NCBI GenBank assembly: GCA_030148865.1
Contig: JASBSR010000036.1
Coordinates: 20,481 to 84,480 of the forward strand
DNA length: 64,000 nucleotides
Direction: 5' to 3'
Source of the DNA: Gammaproteobacteria bacterium
Lineage (GTDB): Bacteria; Pseudomonadota; Gammaproteobacteria; SZUA-229
Made by a program: the position numbers and the translations under genes. The notes beneath the pieces are model-generated. The model saw only the letters and a list, made by a program, of their open reading frames with translations, had not been told where the DNA came from and made no database searches. Shown in pieces: positions 18,163 through 28,104 of this stretch. The number at the start of each line of letters is the position of its first letter. Positions within the stretch are counted from its first letter, which is position 1.

Positions 18163-18711
18163 CTAGTTTCTGGATTCGTAGGTGACAGCCCGCGCGTAAG
18201 GCATTCTGCTTTGTACAGCATCCTGTGCGGCAAACTCTGAATGCGCTTTAAGGTAGCTATCCAGATTGGCCGAAGGTTGAATCTCGTTGCTCACCGGACG
18301 CACCGCCAGTATTTGTGGTGACAGGATTGCGGGGCTTTGCTCGGCGACCACGGCAGTCGCATTCGGCGGCTGCTGATCGCTCAAACTCACCACCATCACG
18401 ACTGCGACCAGCGCTGCCATCGCCAGCCCGGCCACTGGACGGAACCAGGAAACGCCGAACCAGCCAGGGGAGCGACTCGCCGCCTGCGGCGCGCTCGGCG
18501 CAGGGCTGGCTTCCTGTAAAATGGCAACTCGTACCTGATCGCTGATATCGATCATTTCAACCGCCTCACCACGCAAAGTGGAAGAAATCATCTGATAACG
18601 ACTGGTGGTCGAAAATTCTGTGGCTTCCAGATCGGGCTCTAAACGACGAATTTCTTCGCCGCTGAGTTCACCATCCAGGAGGGCCGATATATGTTGTTTG
18701 TATTCACTCAT
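18163..18711 (-). CDS. rseA: Anti-sigma-E factor RseA
   Basis: 182 residues. The cytoplasmic sigma-binding domain (MSEYKQHISALLDGELSGEE) is typical of RseA/MucA N-termini; a single transmembrane helix (VAGLAMAALVAVVMVVSL) follows at about residue 100, then a periplasmic tail. It holds sigma-E at the membrane until proteolysis releases it. Follows rpoE by about 45 bases. Confidence 0.92.
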   Translation of the reverse strand: MSEYKQHISALLDGELSGEEIRRLEPDLEATEFSTTSRYQMISSTLRGEAVEMIDISDQVRVAILQEASPAPSAPQAASRSPGWFGVSWFRPVAGLAMAALVAVVMVVSLSDQQPPNATAVVAEQSPAILSPQILAVRPVSNEIQPSANLDSYLKAHSEFAAQDAVQSRMPYARAVTYESRN

Positions 18712-18755
18712 AACGTTAACTCTTAAGGCATTTAGCCTAAATCAGTCTGAAAATC

Positions 18756-19364
18756 CTAGTTGTGGGCTCCCTCAACACTATGACTGCCCGCATCAAGTAA
18801 AGGTTCCAGTTTGCCATCAATCGCTTCACGGGCACGAAAAATGCGCGAACGCACAGTGCCGATTGGACAATCCATGACCTGAGCGATTTCTTCGTAACTG
18901 AGACCTTCCATTTCTCGCAGAGTAATCGCCTCGCGTAAATCGGGCGGCAAATCATCCACTGCACGATTCACCGTAATCTTAATTTCATTTGCCAGCAATT
19001 CGCGTTCCGGAGTGGCGTATTCTTTCAGCCACTCACTGGCACCGTAATCTTCCGCATCCTGCACTTCGATGCTGTTGGCGGGATTTTTGCGACCCATGGC
19101 CACCAGATGATTTTTCGCGGTATTGATCGCAATCCGGTAAATCCAGGTATAAAACGCGCTGTCACCACGGAAGTTACCCAGCGCGCGGTAGGCCTTGATG
19201 AAGGTTTCCTGGGCGACATCAGGCACGTCCGCGGGATTACGCACGAATCTTGAAATCAGTTTGGCGAGACGCGATTGGTATTTGAGTACCAGCAGATCAA
19301 ATGCTTTTTTATCGCCTTGTTGTACGCGCTCTACCAGCGCCTGATCGTTTTCACGGTCGCCCAT
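18756..19364 (-). CDS. rpoE: RNA polymerase sigma factor RpoE
   Basis: 202-residue ECF sigma factor of the RpoE/AlgU type: region 2 (LISRFVRNPADVPDVAQETFIKAYRAL, FYTWIYRIAINTAKNHL) and region 4 (LREAITLREMEGLSYEEIAQVMDCPIGTVRSRIFRAR). Start at ATG 19364, with GGAGG and AAAGG upstream, rather than the ATG six codons earlier, which would overlap the Shine-Dalgarno sequence. Directs envelope-stress genes and probably its own promoter. Confidence 0.96.
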   Translation of the reverse strand: MGDRENDQALVERVQQGDKKAFDLLVLKYQSRLAKLISRFVRNPADVPDVAQETFIKAYRALGNFRGDSAFYTWIYRIAINTAKNHLVAMGRKNPANSIEVQDAEDYGASEWLKEYATPERELLANEIKITVNRAVDDLPPDLREAITLREMEGLSYEEIAQVMDCPIGTVRSRIFRAREAIDGKLEPLLDAGSHSVEGAHN

Positions 19365-19403
19365 CCAGGCCTTTCCTCCCAAGACGTTCCATCGCCTGCT
19401 TGT

Positions 19404-19430
19404 TGTGACACAGGGTTATGACTTAAGTTC
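19404..19430 (-). promoter_or_regulatory. Candidate sigma-E autoregulatory promoter of rpoE
   Basis: On the minus strand GAACTT (complement of 19425-19430) and TCACA (19404-19408) are 16 bases apart, matching the sigma-E pattern GGAACTT-N16-TCnnA. It lies 40 bases upstream of the rpoE start, where self-activation is usual. Confidence 0.6.
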
Positions 19431-19515
19431 TCATGCTAAAACATGCATTTGGACGTCAATCGTCGTAAAATCGATGCCTTCTAAAACGCGACAAGATACC
19501 TGATTCGTACAGATA

Positions 19516-21165
19516 ATGACAGTAGCTCATCAACATGATGTTCTGATCATCGGCGGCGGTGCCGCCGGTCTCAGTCTTGCCCTGCGTCTCGCCGATCACG
19601 CTTCGCGCGCGGCTTCGATCGCTATTATAACCAAAGGCCCGCTCAATGATGGCAGCACGTACTACGCACAGGGCGGAATTTCCGCTGTACTCAGTACTGA
19701 GGACTCCTTTGAAGCACATATCGAGGACACACTAAAAGCGGGTGCCGGCCTGTGCAACGCTGAAACTGCAGAATTCACCGTGCGCCGTGCACCGCGCAGC
19801 ATTCGATGGCTGCAGGAGCTGGGAGTTCCCTTCAGCAGTGAAACTCTTCCCGGCGGCACACGCGAGCTGCATCTCACTCGTGAAGGCGGCCATAGCCACC
19901 GGCGCGTAATTCATGCCGCCGACGCCACCGGCCGGGCATTATCAGACACACTGCTGAATCATGCGCGGCATCATAAATCGATCCAGTTCTTCGAGCAACA
20001 CATTGTCGTCGATCTGGTCACCGGCGAAAAACAGGGGCTGGAGCACAATCGCTGCATCGGTGCCTATGTGCTCAACAAAAAAACCGGCCATGTCGAAAGC
20101 TTCAACGCCAGCGCGGTGGTGCTCGCCACTGGTGGTGCCAGCAAGGTGTATCTTTACACCAGCAATCCGGATGGCGCAACTGGAGATGGCATCGCTATGG
20201 CCTGGCGTGCGGGCTGCCGAGTGAGTAATCTGGAATTCAATCAATTTCATCCCACCTGTTTGTATCACCCCGAGGCAAAATCGTTTTTGATCAGCGAAGC
20301 GGTGCGCGGTGAAGGCGGTAGATTATTATTACCCGACGGTGAACGCTTCATGCAGCGCTTCGACGAGCGCGGCGAACTGGCACCGCGTGACATCGTCGCC
20401 CGCGCCATTGACCACGAGATGAAACGCCTCGGCGCGCCCTGCGTCTATCTCGATATCAGTCATCGCTCGGCGGCGTTCATCGCCTCGCATTTCCCTACCA
20501 TACACGCGCGCTGTCTCGGTCTGGGGCTCGACATGACCAAACAGCCGATTCCAGTGGTGCCCGCCGCGCATTACACCTGCGGCGGCATACTCACCGATCT
20601 CGATGGCCAGACCGATATCGACGCGTTATATGCCATCGGCGAAACCGCGCACACCGGTTTGCACGGGGCCAATCGCATGGCGAGTAACTCCCTGCTAGAG
20701 TGTCTGGTGTTTGCCGAAGCGGCCGGTGAAAAAATCATTCATCAGCTAAAAACGCTGAACGAAAAACACCCGATTAAACCCTGGGATGAAAGCCGGGTCA
20801 CCGATTCCGATGAAGAAGTGGTGGTCTCACACAACTGGGATGAGCTGCGTCGGTTCATGTGGGACTATGTCGGCATCGTGCGCAGTAACAAACGCCTGGA
20901 ACGTGCGCTGCGCCGGATTCAATTACTCGAGCACGAAATCCACGAGTACTACAGCAACTTCCGTATCACCAATGACCTGCTCGAACTGCGTAACCTGGTG
21001 CAGGTGGCCGAATTAATTGTGCGCTGCGCGATGCAGCGTAAGGAAAGTCGCGGCCTGCATTTTTCGCTGGACTATCCACAGGCAGATACCAGCAGCCATG
21101 CGAGCAATACTGTACTGACACCAGAAAAAACTCCGAACAAAGACCGCATTACAGTTGTCAGATAA
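19516..21165 (+). CDS. nadB: L-aspartate oxidase
   Basis: 549-residue flavoenzyme that oxidises L-aspartate to iminoaspartate for NAD synthesis (with NadA). The FAD-binding Rossmann motif [15 protein letters not shown] is near the start, [11 protein letters not shown] and the active-site region [12 protein letters not shown] follow, then HYTCGGI and the C-terminal helical part. The length is standard. Divergent from rpoE, as in many gammaproteobacteria. Confidence 0.95.
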   Translation: MTVAHQHDVLIIGGGAAGLSLALRLADHASRAASIAIITKGPLNDGSTYYAQGGISAVLSTEDSFEAHIEDTLKAGAGLCNAETAEFTVRRAPRSIRWLQELGVPFSSETLPGGTRELHLTREGGHSHRRVIHAADATGRALSDTLLNHARHHKSIQFFEQHIVVDLVTGEKQGLEHNRCIGAYVLNKKTGHVESFNASAVVLATGGASKVYLYTSNPDGATGDGIAMAWRAGCRVSNLEFNQFHPTCLYHPEAKSFLISEAVRGEGGRLLLPDGERFMQRFDERGELAPRDIVARAIDHEMKRLGAPCVYLDISHRSAAFIASHFPTIHARCLGLGLDMTKQPIPVVPAAHYTCGGILTDLDGQTDIDALYAIGETAHTGLHGANRMASNSLLECLVFAEAAGEKIIHQLKTLNEKHPIKPWDESRVTDSDEEVVVSHNWDELRRFMWDYVGIVRSNKRLERALRRIQLLEHEIHEYYSNFRITNDLLELRNLVQVAELIVRCAMQRKESRGLHFSLDYPQADTSSHASNTVLTPEKTPNKDRITVVR

Positions 21166-21170
21166 GTCCT

Positions 21171-21983
21171 ATGTCAGAATTTGCATACTTCATCGAACCG
21201 GATGAGCTCGAACTGCTACGTCAGCAAAAAGATGTTTTAATTGTTGACCTTTCATCTGCGTCACAATATATCGCAGGGCATGTTCCGGAAGCTCATTACT
21301 TACCATACCCATTAATTGTGCGCGCCCAAAACCCGGTCATGGGTCTGTTACCCGAAGCCGAGGTATTCTCTCGCCTGCTCGCTAATCTTGGTGCCACCCC
21401 AGACAGCTACATCATCGCCTATGATGATGAAGGCGGTGGCTGCGCGGCACGTTTTTTGTGGACCCTGCACGTCTTCGGTCATCGCAGAGCTTCGCTGCTC
21501 AACGGCGGTATCATCAGCTGGACGAATGAGCACCACGAGACCTCATCGCTACCACCACTGAACAACACAGGCAGCGACTACCGCCTGCGTCCCGGCGGCG
21601 ATGCCAGTATCGATGCGGACAGTATTCTGCAAAAACTCGATAACAATACCACTGCTCTACTCGATGCACGTTCACCTGCGGAATATTCGGGGCAGAAAAA
21701 ATTTGCCGCCAAAGCCGGCCACATACCTGGTGCCATCAATTATGAATGGAGCGAGGCGATGGATAAAAACCGGAATATGCGATTATTGCCCGACGAGCAG
21801 ATTCAACGCCGGCTCGACGCGCTCGGCTTCAGTCAGGACAAAGAAATCATCTGCTACTGCCAGTCGCATCATCGCTCAGCCTATGTCTGGGCGGTGTTGA
21901 AACAGCTCGGTTATGGCAACGTCAAAGGCTATCCCGGCTCCTGGTCTGACTGGGGAAATCGCCCCGACACCCCGGTTGCCTAG
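21171..21983 (+). CDS. Tandem-rhodanese sulfurtransferase
   Basis: 270 residues with two rhodanese domains: an inactive N-terminal one (DVLIVDLSSASQYIAGHVPEA) and a C-terminal one with active-site Cys in CYCQSHHRS, preceded by LLDARSPAEYSG. The likely reaction is transfer of sulfane sulfur from thiosulfate or 3-mercaptopyruvate; the loop QSHHRS fits neither model enzyme exactly, so the donor is open. It starts five bases after nadB, so they are likely co-transcribed. In a sulfur oxidiser it may handle thiosulfate or cyanide. Confidence 0.85.
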   Translation: MSEFAYFIEPDELELLRQQKDVLIVDLSSASQYIAGHVPEAHYLPYPLIVRAQNPVMGLLPEAEVFSRLLANLGATPDSYIIAYDDEGGGCAARFLWTLHVFGHRRASLLNGGIISWTNEHHETSSLPPLNNTGSDYRLRPGGDASIDADSILQKLDNNTTALLDARSPAEYSGQKKFAAKAGHIPGAINYEWSEAMDKNRNMRLLPDEQIQRRLDALGFSQDKEIICYCQSHHRSAYVWAVLKQLGYGNVKGYPGSWSDWGNRPDTPVA

Positions 21984-22063
21984 CGCTTCCTCACAGAGTA
22001 TCAGCGACTCCGACTGAAACCGCCGGCATGGCCGATACGGCCGGGTTTGCCTGCATCTTTCTA

Positions 22064-22100
22064 ATAGCTAAATACTATCGTCGTAATTAAATCAAACGAT
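22064..22100. promoter_or_regulatory. Candidate OxyR-binding site upstream of garB
   Basis: ATAGCTAAATACTAT (22064-22078) matches the OxyR half-motif ATAG-N7-CTAT with one further mismatch. After seven bases a poorer second half follows (22086-22100). It is about 115 bases before a peroxidase gene, the expected place for a peroxide-responsive activator. Confidence 0.5.
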
Positions 22101-22193
22101 TTTATTTATCGACACAGTAATCCCATACTATCCCTGTCAACAAAAACACGCGCGGACTCTGTCCGGACGCATGAACCGTTACAGGAGATAAAC

Positions 22194-22943
22194 ATGTTAG
22201 AAAATAGAGAAGGTCAAACTGTCCCGGCAGTGGTATTTCGTACCCGGCGGGACCATGAATGGGTCGATGTCAGCAGCGACCAGATATTTAAAGGCCGCAC
22301 TGTGGTGGTATTTGCTCTGCCCGGAGCATTCACCCCAACCTGTTCCTCGACACACGTGCCGCGTTATAACCAGCTGACGCCGGTGCTGAAACAAAACGGT
22401 GTCGACGAAGTTATTTGTATCTCAGTGAATGATGCCTTCGTCATGAATCAATGGCGTACTGAACAAAACGCCCATAATCTGACTTTTCTACCCGACGGCA
22501 ATGGCGACTTCAGTCGTGGCATGGGTATGCTGGTAGCAAAAAATGATCTCGGTTTTGGTAATCGCTCATGGCGCTACTCGATGCTGGTGAAAGATGGCGT
22601 GATTGAAAAAATGTTCATCGAGGCTAATGTCCCTGGTGATCCTTTCGAAGTCTCGGATGCTGACACCATGCTGGAGTACATCGCACCCAATGCCAGTAAA
22701 CCACTCGATATTACTGTGTTTACCCGCGAAGGCTGCGAATACTGCGCACGTGTCAAAGACACACTGAATGACGCTGGTATCAAATATGAAGAACTGGTAT
22801 TGAATCGCGATTACAGTGAAGCCACCCTGCGCGCAGTATCAACCACAGCAACTGTACCTCAGGTATTCATCAATGGTGAACACATCGGTGGCGCAGAGGC
22901 ACTGCAGACTTATATGCTCAATCAACCCGGTAAAGCGGCTTAA
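22194..22943 (+). CDS. garB: Peroxiredoxin-glutaredoxin fusion (glutathione-amide-dependent peroxidase type)
   Basis: 249 residues: an N-terminal Prx5-type peroxiredoxin with peroxidatic Cys50 ([10 protein letters not shown]) and a C-terminal glutaredoxin with CEYC ([13 protein letters not shown]) and the [14 protein letters not shown] loop. It reduces hydroperoxides with a low-molecular-weight thiol. In Chromatium the same fusion uses glutathione amide and is followed by garA, exactly as here, so the gar name is used; a plain glutathione system cannot be excluded. AGGAGA is upstream of the ATG. Confidence 0.9.
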   Translation: MLENREGQTVPAVVFRTRRDHEWVDVSSDQIFKGRTVVVFALPGAFTPTCSSTHVPRYNQLTPVLKQNGVDEVICISVNDAFVMNQWRTEQNAHNLTFLPDGNGDFSRGMGMLVAKNDLGFGNRSWRYSMLVKDGVIEKMFIEANVPGDPFEVSDADTMLEYIAPNASKPLDITVFTREGCEYCARVKDTLNDAGIKYEELVLNRDYSEATLRAVSTTATVPQVFINGEHIGGAEALQTYMLNQPGKAA

Positions 22944-22952
22944 CTCGACCGG

Positions 22953-22979
22953 GCGGCCACCCTGGAACAGGGTGGCCGC
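22953..22979. other. Strong perfect hairpin between garB and garA
   Basis: GCGGCCACCCTG-GAA-CAGGGTGGCCGC: twelve base pairs with a three-base loop, very GC-rich, no T-run after it. It may protect or process the garB message, making garB more abundant than garA, or act as a partial terminator. Confidence 0.75.
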
Positions 22980-23026
22980 AGTAATACACATCGAATTCAC
23001 CTGAAAATGGTCACGAGGAAATAATA

Positions 23027-24430
23027 ATGCGTACCAATTTTGATTTAATCGCCATCGGTGGCGGCAGCGGCGGACTCGCAGTCGCAGAAACTGCGGCACA
23101 GCTCGGTAAACGTGTTGCTGTAATCGAAGCCGGACAACTTGGTGGCACCTGTGTTAACAACGGCTGCGTGCCGAAAAAAATCATGTGGTATGCCGCTCAG
23201 CTTGCGCATGCGGTTGATGATGCTGCGGCCTTCGGTATTCCTGCTGAACGCGGCAATCCACACTGGCAACAGCTGGTGCAACAACGACAGCGCTACGTCG
23301 GCAACATTAATCAATACTGGGATCAATATGTCAGCGACAGCGCCATCGAACACATTAGCGGCTACGCCAGATTCGTCGATGCCAATACCGTGGTCGTCGA
23401 TCAAATCCAGTACAGCGCCAAGCATATCGTGATTGCCACTGGCGGCCAGCCGATGGTACCACCAGTACCGGGTGCCGAGATGGGGACAACCTCTGATGAT
23501 TTTTTTAAACTCAAACAACAACCGAAAAACGTCGCCGTGGTCGGCGGCGGTTATATCGCAGTCGAACTCGGTGGTGTGCTGCAGGCATTAGGCTCAAAGG
23601 TAACTTTGTTTGCGCTGGAAGATCGTATCCTGGAACGCTTTGACAGCATAATCAGCGACTCACTGACGCGAGAGATGCAGGCGCAGGGCATTCAGATTCA
23701 TACCGGCTTTCAGGTGAGCGCACTGGAAAAACATGATGGCGAGATGACTGTGGTGTCCAGAGATGGCAAAGGTATTCGCGGTTTCGATACTGTGATCTGG
23801 GCGGTCGGACGTTCCGCCAACACTCACGGACTTGATCTGGCACTGGCTGGAGTCGAGATACTGAGCAACGGCATCATTCCTGTCGACGAGTACCAGAACA
23901 CCAATGTTAGCGGTATATATGCAATTGGTGACATTACCGGCAAAAGTCCGCTCACTCCAGTGGCGGTTACAGCCGGCAGAAAACTGGCGGCAAGGCTGTT
24001 TGGGCACCGGCCTGAGAGCAAGCTGGACGACAGCAATATTCCCAGTGTGGTATTTTCACATCCACCGATTGCCACGATTGGCAGCAACGAAAACGAAGCC
24101 CGGAAACAACATGATATCGTGTCCATTTACCAGACCGAGTTCACACCAATGCGCTATGCGCTTACTCAAACGAATAGCAAAACAGCAATGAAATTAATCT
24201 GTGCTGGTGAAGAAGAAACTGTTGTCGGTATACATATGATCGGCGACAACGCAGATGAAATGCTTCAGGGTTTTGCCGTCGCCGTTAAAATGGGGGCCCG
24301 TAAAAGCGACTTCGATCAAACGATGGCAATCCATCCCACCAGCGCAGAAGAGCTGGTGACCATGAAACCATCGAATCGGGTCAGACCTTATGACAGAGCA
24401 ATCGACGAGGCCTGGCAGGAAGCCTGCTGA
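23027..24430 (+). CDS. garA: Glutathione (amide) disulfide reductase
   Basis: 467-residue pyridine-nucleotide disulfide reductase. It has an N-terminal FAD motif [14 protein letters not shown], the redox disulfide in [13 protein letters not shown], a second Rossmann fold ([13 protein letters not shown]), the FAD loop YAIGDITG, and the C-terminal active-site His in HPTSAEE. It keeps the garB thiol reduced. Glutathione amide reductase and GorA differ in the disulfide- and cofactor-binding residues, which I cannot settle by eye. AGGAAAT precedes the ATG; it sits 84 bases after garB. Confidence 0.9.
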   Translation: MRTNFDLIAIGGGSGGLAVAETAAQLGKRVAVIEAGQLGGTCVNNGCVPKKIMWYAAQLAHAVDDAAAFGIPAERGNPHWQQLVQQRQRYVGNINQYWDQYVSDSAIEHISGYARFVDANTVVVDQIQYSAKHIVIATGGQPMVPPVPGAEMGTTSDDFFKLKQQPKNVAVVGGGYIAVELGGVLQALGSKVTLFALEDRILERFDSIISDSLTREMQAQGIQIHTGFQVSALEKHDGEMTVVSRDGKGIRGFDTVIWAVGRSANTHGLDLALAGVEILSNGIIPVDEYQNTNVSGIYAIGDITGKSPLTPVAVTAGRKLAARLFGHRPESKLDDSNIPSVVFSHPPIATIGSNENEARKQHDIVSIYQTEFTPMRYALTQTNSKTAMKLICAGEEETVVGIHMIGDNADEMLQGFAVAVKMGARKSDFDQTMAIHPTSAEELVTMKPSNRVRPYDRAIDEAWQEAC

Positions 24431-24843
24431 GTTTTCAGGCCAGCATGGCGTCACCAGCGAGGCTGCGATACGATAGCATCGTCAGGCGGCGAGAAATCTT
24501 CTTCAGGACGCTAACAGCATCAGGAGAATCAGTGTGTTCAAAATGACAGGCCTACACTCCCGAGCCAGGGTTTGCGTTCATTAGTGGAGTAACATTTTAG
24601 TCAACGAATCTCACCGCCCGTCATTCATATATAAGCTTAAATCCAGACTAGCACAGATAAGCTTAACAACTGAATGAACCTCTACCGTAAATCAAGGAAC
24701 AACCAATCTGGAAAACTACAGGTCAATCGAAAAAACGTGCTATTGATGTTTTATTTTTGCGAATTTCACGTATTTCACGGCAAATATTTTGATTTTCTAT
24801 AAAAAATACAGGCCGCCACAGAATGGCACATGAGTATACGATA
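24431..24843. other. Convergent intergenic region without a gene
   Basis: 413 bases between the 3' ends of garA and gnd. No supported ORF or RNA. It contains the 10-mer ATAAGCTTAA twice (24631-24640 and 24657-24666, 26 bases apart) and a direct repeat ATTTCACG twice near 24766. On the minus strand a short GCCA-TTCTG-TGGC hairpin near 24820 is followed by a T6 run and may help end the gnd transcript. Confidence 0.6.
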
Positions 24844-25854
24844 TTAAGTTTTCTCATGATGCCCGCCAAATTCAAAGCGCATCGCAGATAATAATTTATT
24901 GGCGTATTCGTCTTCAGCGCGCGAACTGAAACGACTAAACAGTGCCGCCGTCAGGACATGCGCCGGGGTACCGGATTCAATCGCGGCAATACTGGTCCAG
25001 CGACCCTCGCCCGAATCTGATACTCGCCCGCTAAAATTATCCAGCTCGCTATTCTTGTGTAAGGCATGCGCGGTTAAATCAAGCAGCCAGGATGCGACTA
25101 CACTTCCTCGCCGCCAGACTTCAGCAACTTCGGCGACATCAATTTTATATTTAAATTGATCAGGATCGCGTAGCGGTGTGGTTTCTGCGTCATGCTCGTG
25201 AGAGTCAAGACCAACGTTGGCGTGGCGCAGTAAATTAAATCCTTCCGCGTAAGCCGCCATCAAACCATACTCAATACCATTGTGCACCATTTTGACATAA
25301 TGCCCTGCACCTGCCGGCCCACAATGCAAATAGCCCTGCTCTGAACTTACCGCATCACCACTGCGACCTTCAGTACGATCAATATCGCCCACACCCGGCG
25401 CCAGGGTTTTGAACACTGGCTGCAATCGCGTAACTGCAACCGCATCACCACCAATCATCATACAATAACCACGCTCTAACCCCCAGACACCACCACTGGT
25501 GCCAACATCAAGATAGTGCAAATTTTTCGTCTTCAGATGTCGGGCGCGTACGATATCGTCTTTATAGTATGAGTTTCCACCGTCGATAATGATGTCATCT
25601 ATCGTGAGCAACGGTTCCAGCTCGCCGATTACCTTATCGACCAGTGCGCTTGGTATCATCAGCCAGATCGCGCGCGGGCTTTGCATGTTTGCAACCAGCT
25701 GTTGCAAACTCGAACTGCCAGTAGCACCGTCAGCGACCAGCTCGTTGACGGCATTCGCATCGGCATCGAACACAACACATTCGTGTTTATCACGCATCAA
25801 CCGTCGCACCATGTTTGCTCCCATGCGGCCCAGGCCAATCATACCGAGTTGCAT
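24844..25854 (-). CDS. gnd: 6-phosphogluconate dehydrogenase (decarboxylating), short form
   Basis: 336 residues, the short (about 300-340) YqeC/GndA-like type. NAD(P)-binding GLGRMGANMVRRL is at the N-terminus, followed by LDVGTSGGVWGLERGYCMMIGG and the catalytic Lys in GHYVKMVHNGIEYG. It converts 6-phosphogluconate to ribulose 5-phosphate, CO2 and a reduced nucleotide. Cofactor preference (the short type often prefers NAD) is not settled. Last gene of the glycogen / pentose-phosphate run. Confidence 0.92.
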   Translation of the reverse strand: MQLGMIGLGRMGANMVRRLMRDKHECVVFDADANAVNELVADGATGSSSLQQLVANMQSPRAIWLMIPSALVDKVIGELEPLLTIDDIIIDGGNSYYKDDIVRARHLKTKNLHYLDVGTSGGVWGLERGYCMMIGGDAVAVTRLQPVFKTLAPGVGDIDRTEGRSGDAVSSEQGYLHCGPAGAGHYVKMVHNGIEYGLMAAYAEGFNLLRHANVGLDSHEHDAETTPLRDPDQFKYKIDVAEVAEVWRRGSVVASWLLDLTAHALHKNSELDNFSGRVSDSGEGRWTSIAAIESGTPAHVLTAALFSRFSSRAEDEYANKLLSAMRFEFGGHHEKT

Positions 25855-25919
25855 ATACTGTTACCTCTCAATCTTGCTATTGATAATAATTTGTATGCCT
25901 GGAGACTAGTGATGCAATA

Positions 25920-26585
25920 CTAACCATTGGCTGCTTCATCCAGAAACCAGGAAATACTGCCAATTTTTGTGATCGGGAATGCGGCACCGGCTTTTATCTG
26001 ACGAACAACGTCACACTTGGATTCGCCTGTCACTAGCGCAACCTTCATCGCAGCAGCTCGTAAAGTGTTCAAACCTAATGAAACCCGTTCTGCTGGAGGC
26101 TTGGGTGCTGCATAAACCGGAACCACAGCACGACGATCTTTTAAGGCAGGATTATTCGGAAACAAACTGGCAGTGTGGCCATCCTCCCCCATGCCAAGCA
26201 CAACAATATCCAGACGGCCAATCATCATCAGTAGTTCAGCGTATAAGCCAGCCGCTACCTCGGCACCCTGTTCCGCCGGTATCGTATGCAGATTATCTTC
26301 AGGTATGGCAATACGTGACCAGAGTTTGTCACGAATCATGGTATCGTTGCGTGCAAGGTCACCGACGGGTAAACAGCGCTCATCGCCCAGATAGAAATGT
26401 ACGTTTTCCCACGCCAGATTTTTCATCGCCAACAACTCAAGACATCGTGCTGGCGTTGCACCACCGGGCAATGCGATGTGACAAACTCGATTATCGGTGA
26501 GAAAGCTTTCAATCAGTTTTTGTAAATAGTTTGCTGCGGCCTGAGCGACCGATTCAGCATCACTATATACATTAAAACTGTGCAT
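25920..26585 (-). CDS. pgl: 6-phosphogluconolactonase
   Basis: 221 residues from ATG 26585 (MHSFNVYSDAES), five bases after the zwf stop; a longer reading from 26687 lies inside zwf. Family motifs are ALPGGATPARC, FYLGDERCLPVGDLARND and GMGEDGHTASLFPN. Hydrolyses the zwf product to 6-phosphogluconate. Between zwf and gnd, giving the complete oxidative pentose phosphate branch in order. Confidence 0.93.
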   Translation of the reverse strand: MHSFNVYSDAESVAQAAANYLQKLIESFLTDNRVCHIALPGGATPARCLELLAMKNLAWENVHFYLGDERCLPVGDLARNDTMIRDKLWSRIAIPEDNLHTIPAEQGAEVAAGLYAELLMMIGRLDIVVLGMGEDGHTASLFPNNPALKDRRAVVPVYAAPKPPAERVSLGLNTLRAAAMKVALVTGESKCDVVRQIKAGAAFPITKIGSISWFLDEAANG

Positions 26586-26589
26586 GAAA

Positions 26590-28074
26590 TTAACTCGGCA
26601 GATGCCAGCCACCGACACAATCGGCGCAAAGCTTATCCATATCTGGAACACTCCAGGTACCGGCGCGATAACGTGCAATGGATACACGATTCTTCCACGC
26701 CTGTAGTATCGGCTCGACTAGCGTCCATGATTCTTCCACTTCATCAGATCGCGAGAACAGTGTTTCATCACCAATGAGAACGTCGTGCATAAGCACCTCA
26801 TACGCGTCTGCAACTTCCTCCTCATCATCAGCATAGGGGGCGCGCATCACCAGGGTTTCATTGTCTGTGGTAAGACCAGGTTTTTTTGCATTCAGGCGCA
26901 AGGCAACGCCGCCATCAGGCTGCAAACGGAATACCAGAGAATTTGCATGTGGCACCGATGCGTGGCTATCGAATAGATTAAACGGTGGCTTACGAAAGCG
27001 AATCAGAACTTCTGACACCTTTTTATTCATACGCTTTCCCGACCAGAGAATAAACGGCACTCCTTCCCAGCGCCAGTTATCAATTTCAAAACGCACGGCG
27101 GCAAAGGTCTCAGTTGAAGAATCGGGTGAAACGCCTTCTTCACTCACATAAGCAGGCACGGACTCGTCATTTATTGTGCCTGCTGCATACTGTGATGCCA
27201 CAGTCAGCTTGTCTACCTCGTCAGGACTGATACGATGCACAGCACGCAGGACTTTCATTTTCTCGTCGCGAACCGCATCAGCGGTGAATTCAACGGGGGG
27301 CTCCATCGCCACTAGAGTCATCAGTTGCATCAAATGGCTTTGTATCATATCGCGCAAAGCCCCTGAATGTTCATAGTAATCTGCACGATATTCGATCCCC
27401 AGCGTTTCGGCAGCAGAAATCTGTACGCTATCGATATAATTTCTGTTCCACAATGGCTCCATTATGCTATTGGCAAACCGATAGACCAGTAGATTCTGCA
27501 CGCTCTCCTTGCCGAGGTAATGATCGATGCGATATATCTGCTTTTCGTCGCAAACTGACAACAGCTCCTGATTCAATGCGTGTGCTGATTCAAGATCCAT
27601 ACCGAATGGTTTCTCAATCACTAGCCGGCGATAACCCTCGACCTCACTAATCAGGCCCGCGTTACTGAGTCCACTGGCAACTCGTCCATACCACGCTGGT
27701 GGAATCGCACAATAAAACATCGCATTCTTTTTTCCACCTAGCGGTTCCAGGGCAGTTGAAATATCTTCATACGTTTTCTGATCAGAGAGGTCACCAGAAA
27801 CCGATTTCACCCTGGCAGCGAAAACCTGCCAGCCGGCATCATCAATAGCCACTCGTGGTGAGTATTCACCAAGTCCATCACGAATCAGTTGCAGCCACTC
27901 ATCGTGTGTATTAGATCGAATAACACCAATAATGCGACTATCTGTATGCACCAGACCACAATCAATCATACGCACCAGCGCAGGAATTAATTTGCGCTTG
28001 GTTAAATCACCAGTTGCTCCAAAAATCACGATATTGGTGGGCTCTGCTGTATCCATCGACTGATTCACTTTCAC
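26590..28074 (-). CDS. zwf: Glucose-6-phosphate 1-dehydrogenase
   Basis: 494 residues. The coenzyme site is GATGDLTKRKLIPAL; the catalytic region RIDHYLGKESVQN holds the substrate His and Lys. Oxidises glucose 6-phosphate and makes NAD(P)H. 30 bases after glgP, so glycogen breakdown and this entry step are one transcription unit once phosphoglucomutase (not in this window) has acted on glucose 1-phosphate. Confidence 0.95.
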   Translation of the reverse strand: MKVNQSMDTAEPTNIVIFGATGDLTKRKLIPALVRMIDCGLVHTDSRIIGVIRSNTHDEWLQLIRDGLGEYSPRVAIDDAGWQVFAARVKSVSGDLSDQKTYEDISTALEPLGGKKNAMFYCAIPPAWYGRVASGLSNAGLISEVEGYRRLVIEKPFGMDLESAHALNQELLSVCDEKQIYRIDHYLGKESVQNLLVYRFANSIMEPLWNRNYIDSVQISAAETLGIEYRADYYEHSGALRDMIQSHLMQLMTLVAMEPPVEFTADAVRDEKMKVLRAVHRISPDEVDKLTVASQYAAGTINDESVPAYVSEEGVSPDSSTETFAAVRFEIDNWRWEGVPFILWSGKRMNKKVSEVLIRFRKPPFNLFDSHASVPHANSLVFRLQPDGGVALRLNAKKPGLTTDNETLVMRAPYADDEEEVADAYEVLMHDVLIGDETLFSRSDEVEESWTLVEPILQAWKNRVSIARYRAGTWSVPDMDKLCADCVGGWHLPS

Positions 28075-28104
28075 CAGGTGATTACCTCTTTTTAATATTT
28101 GGGT

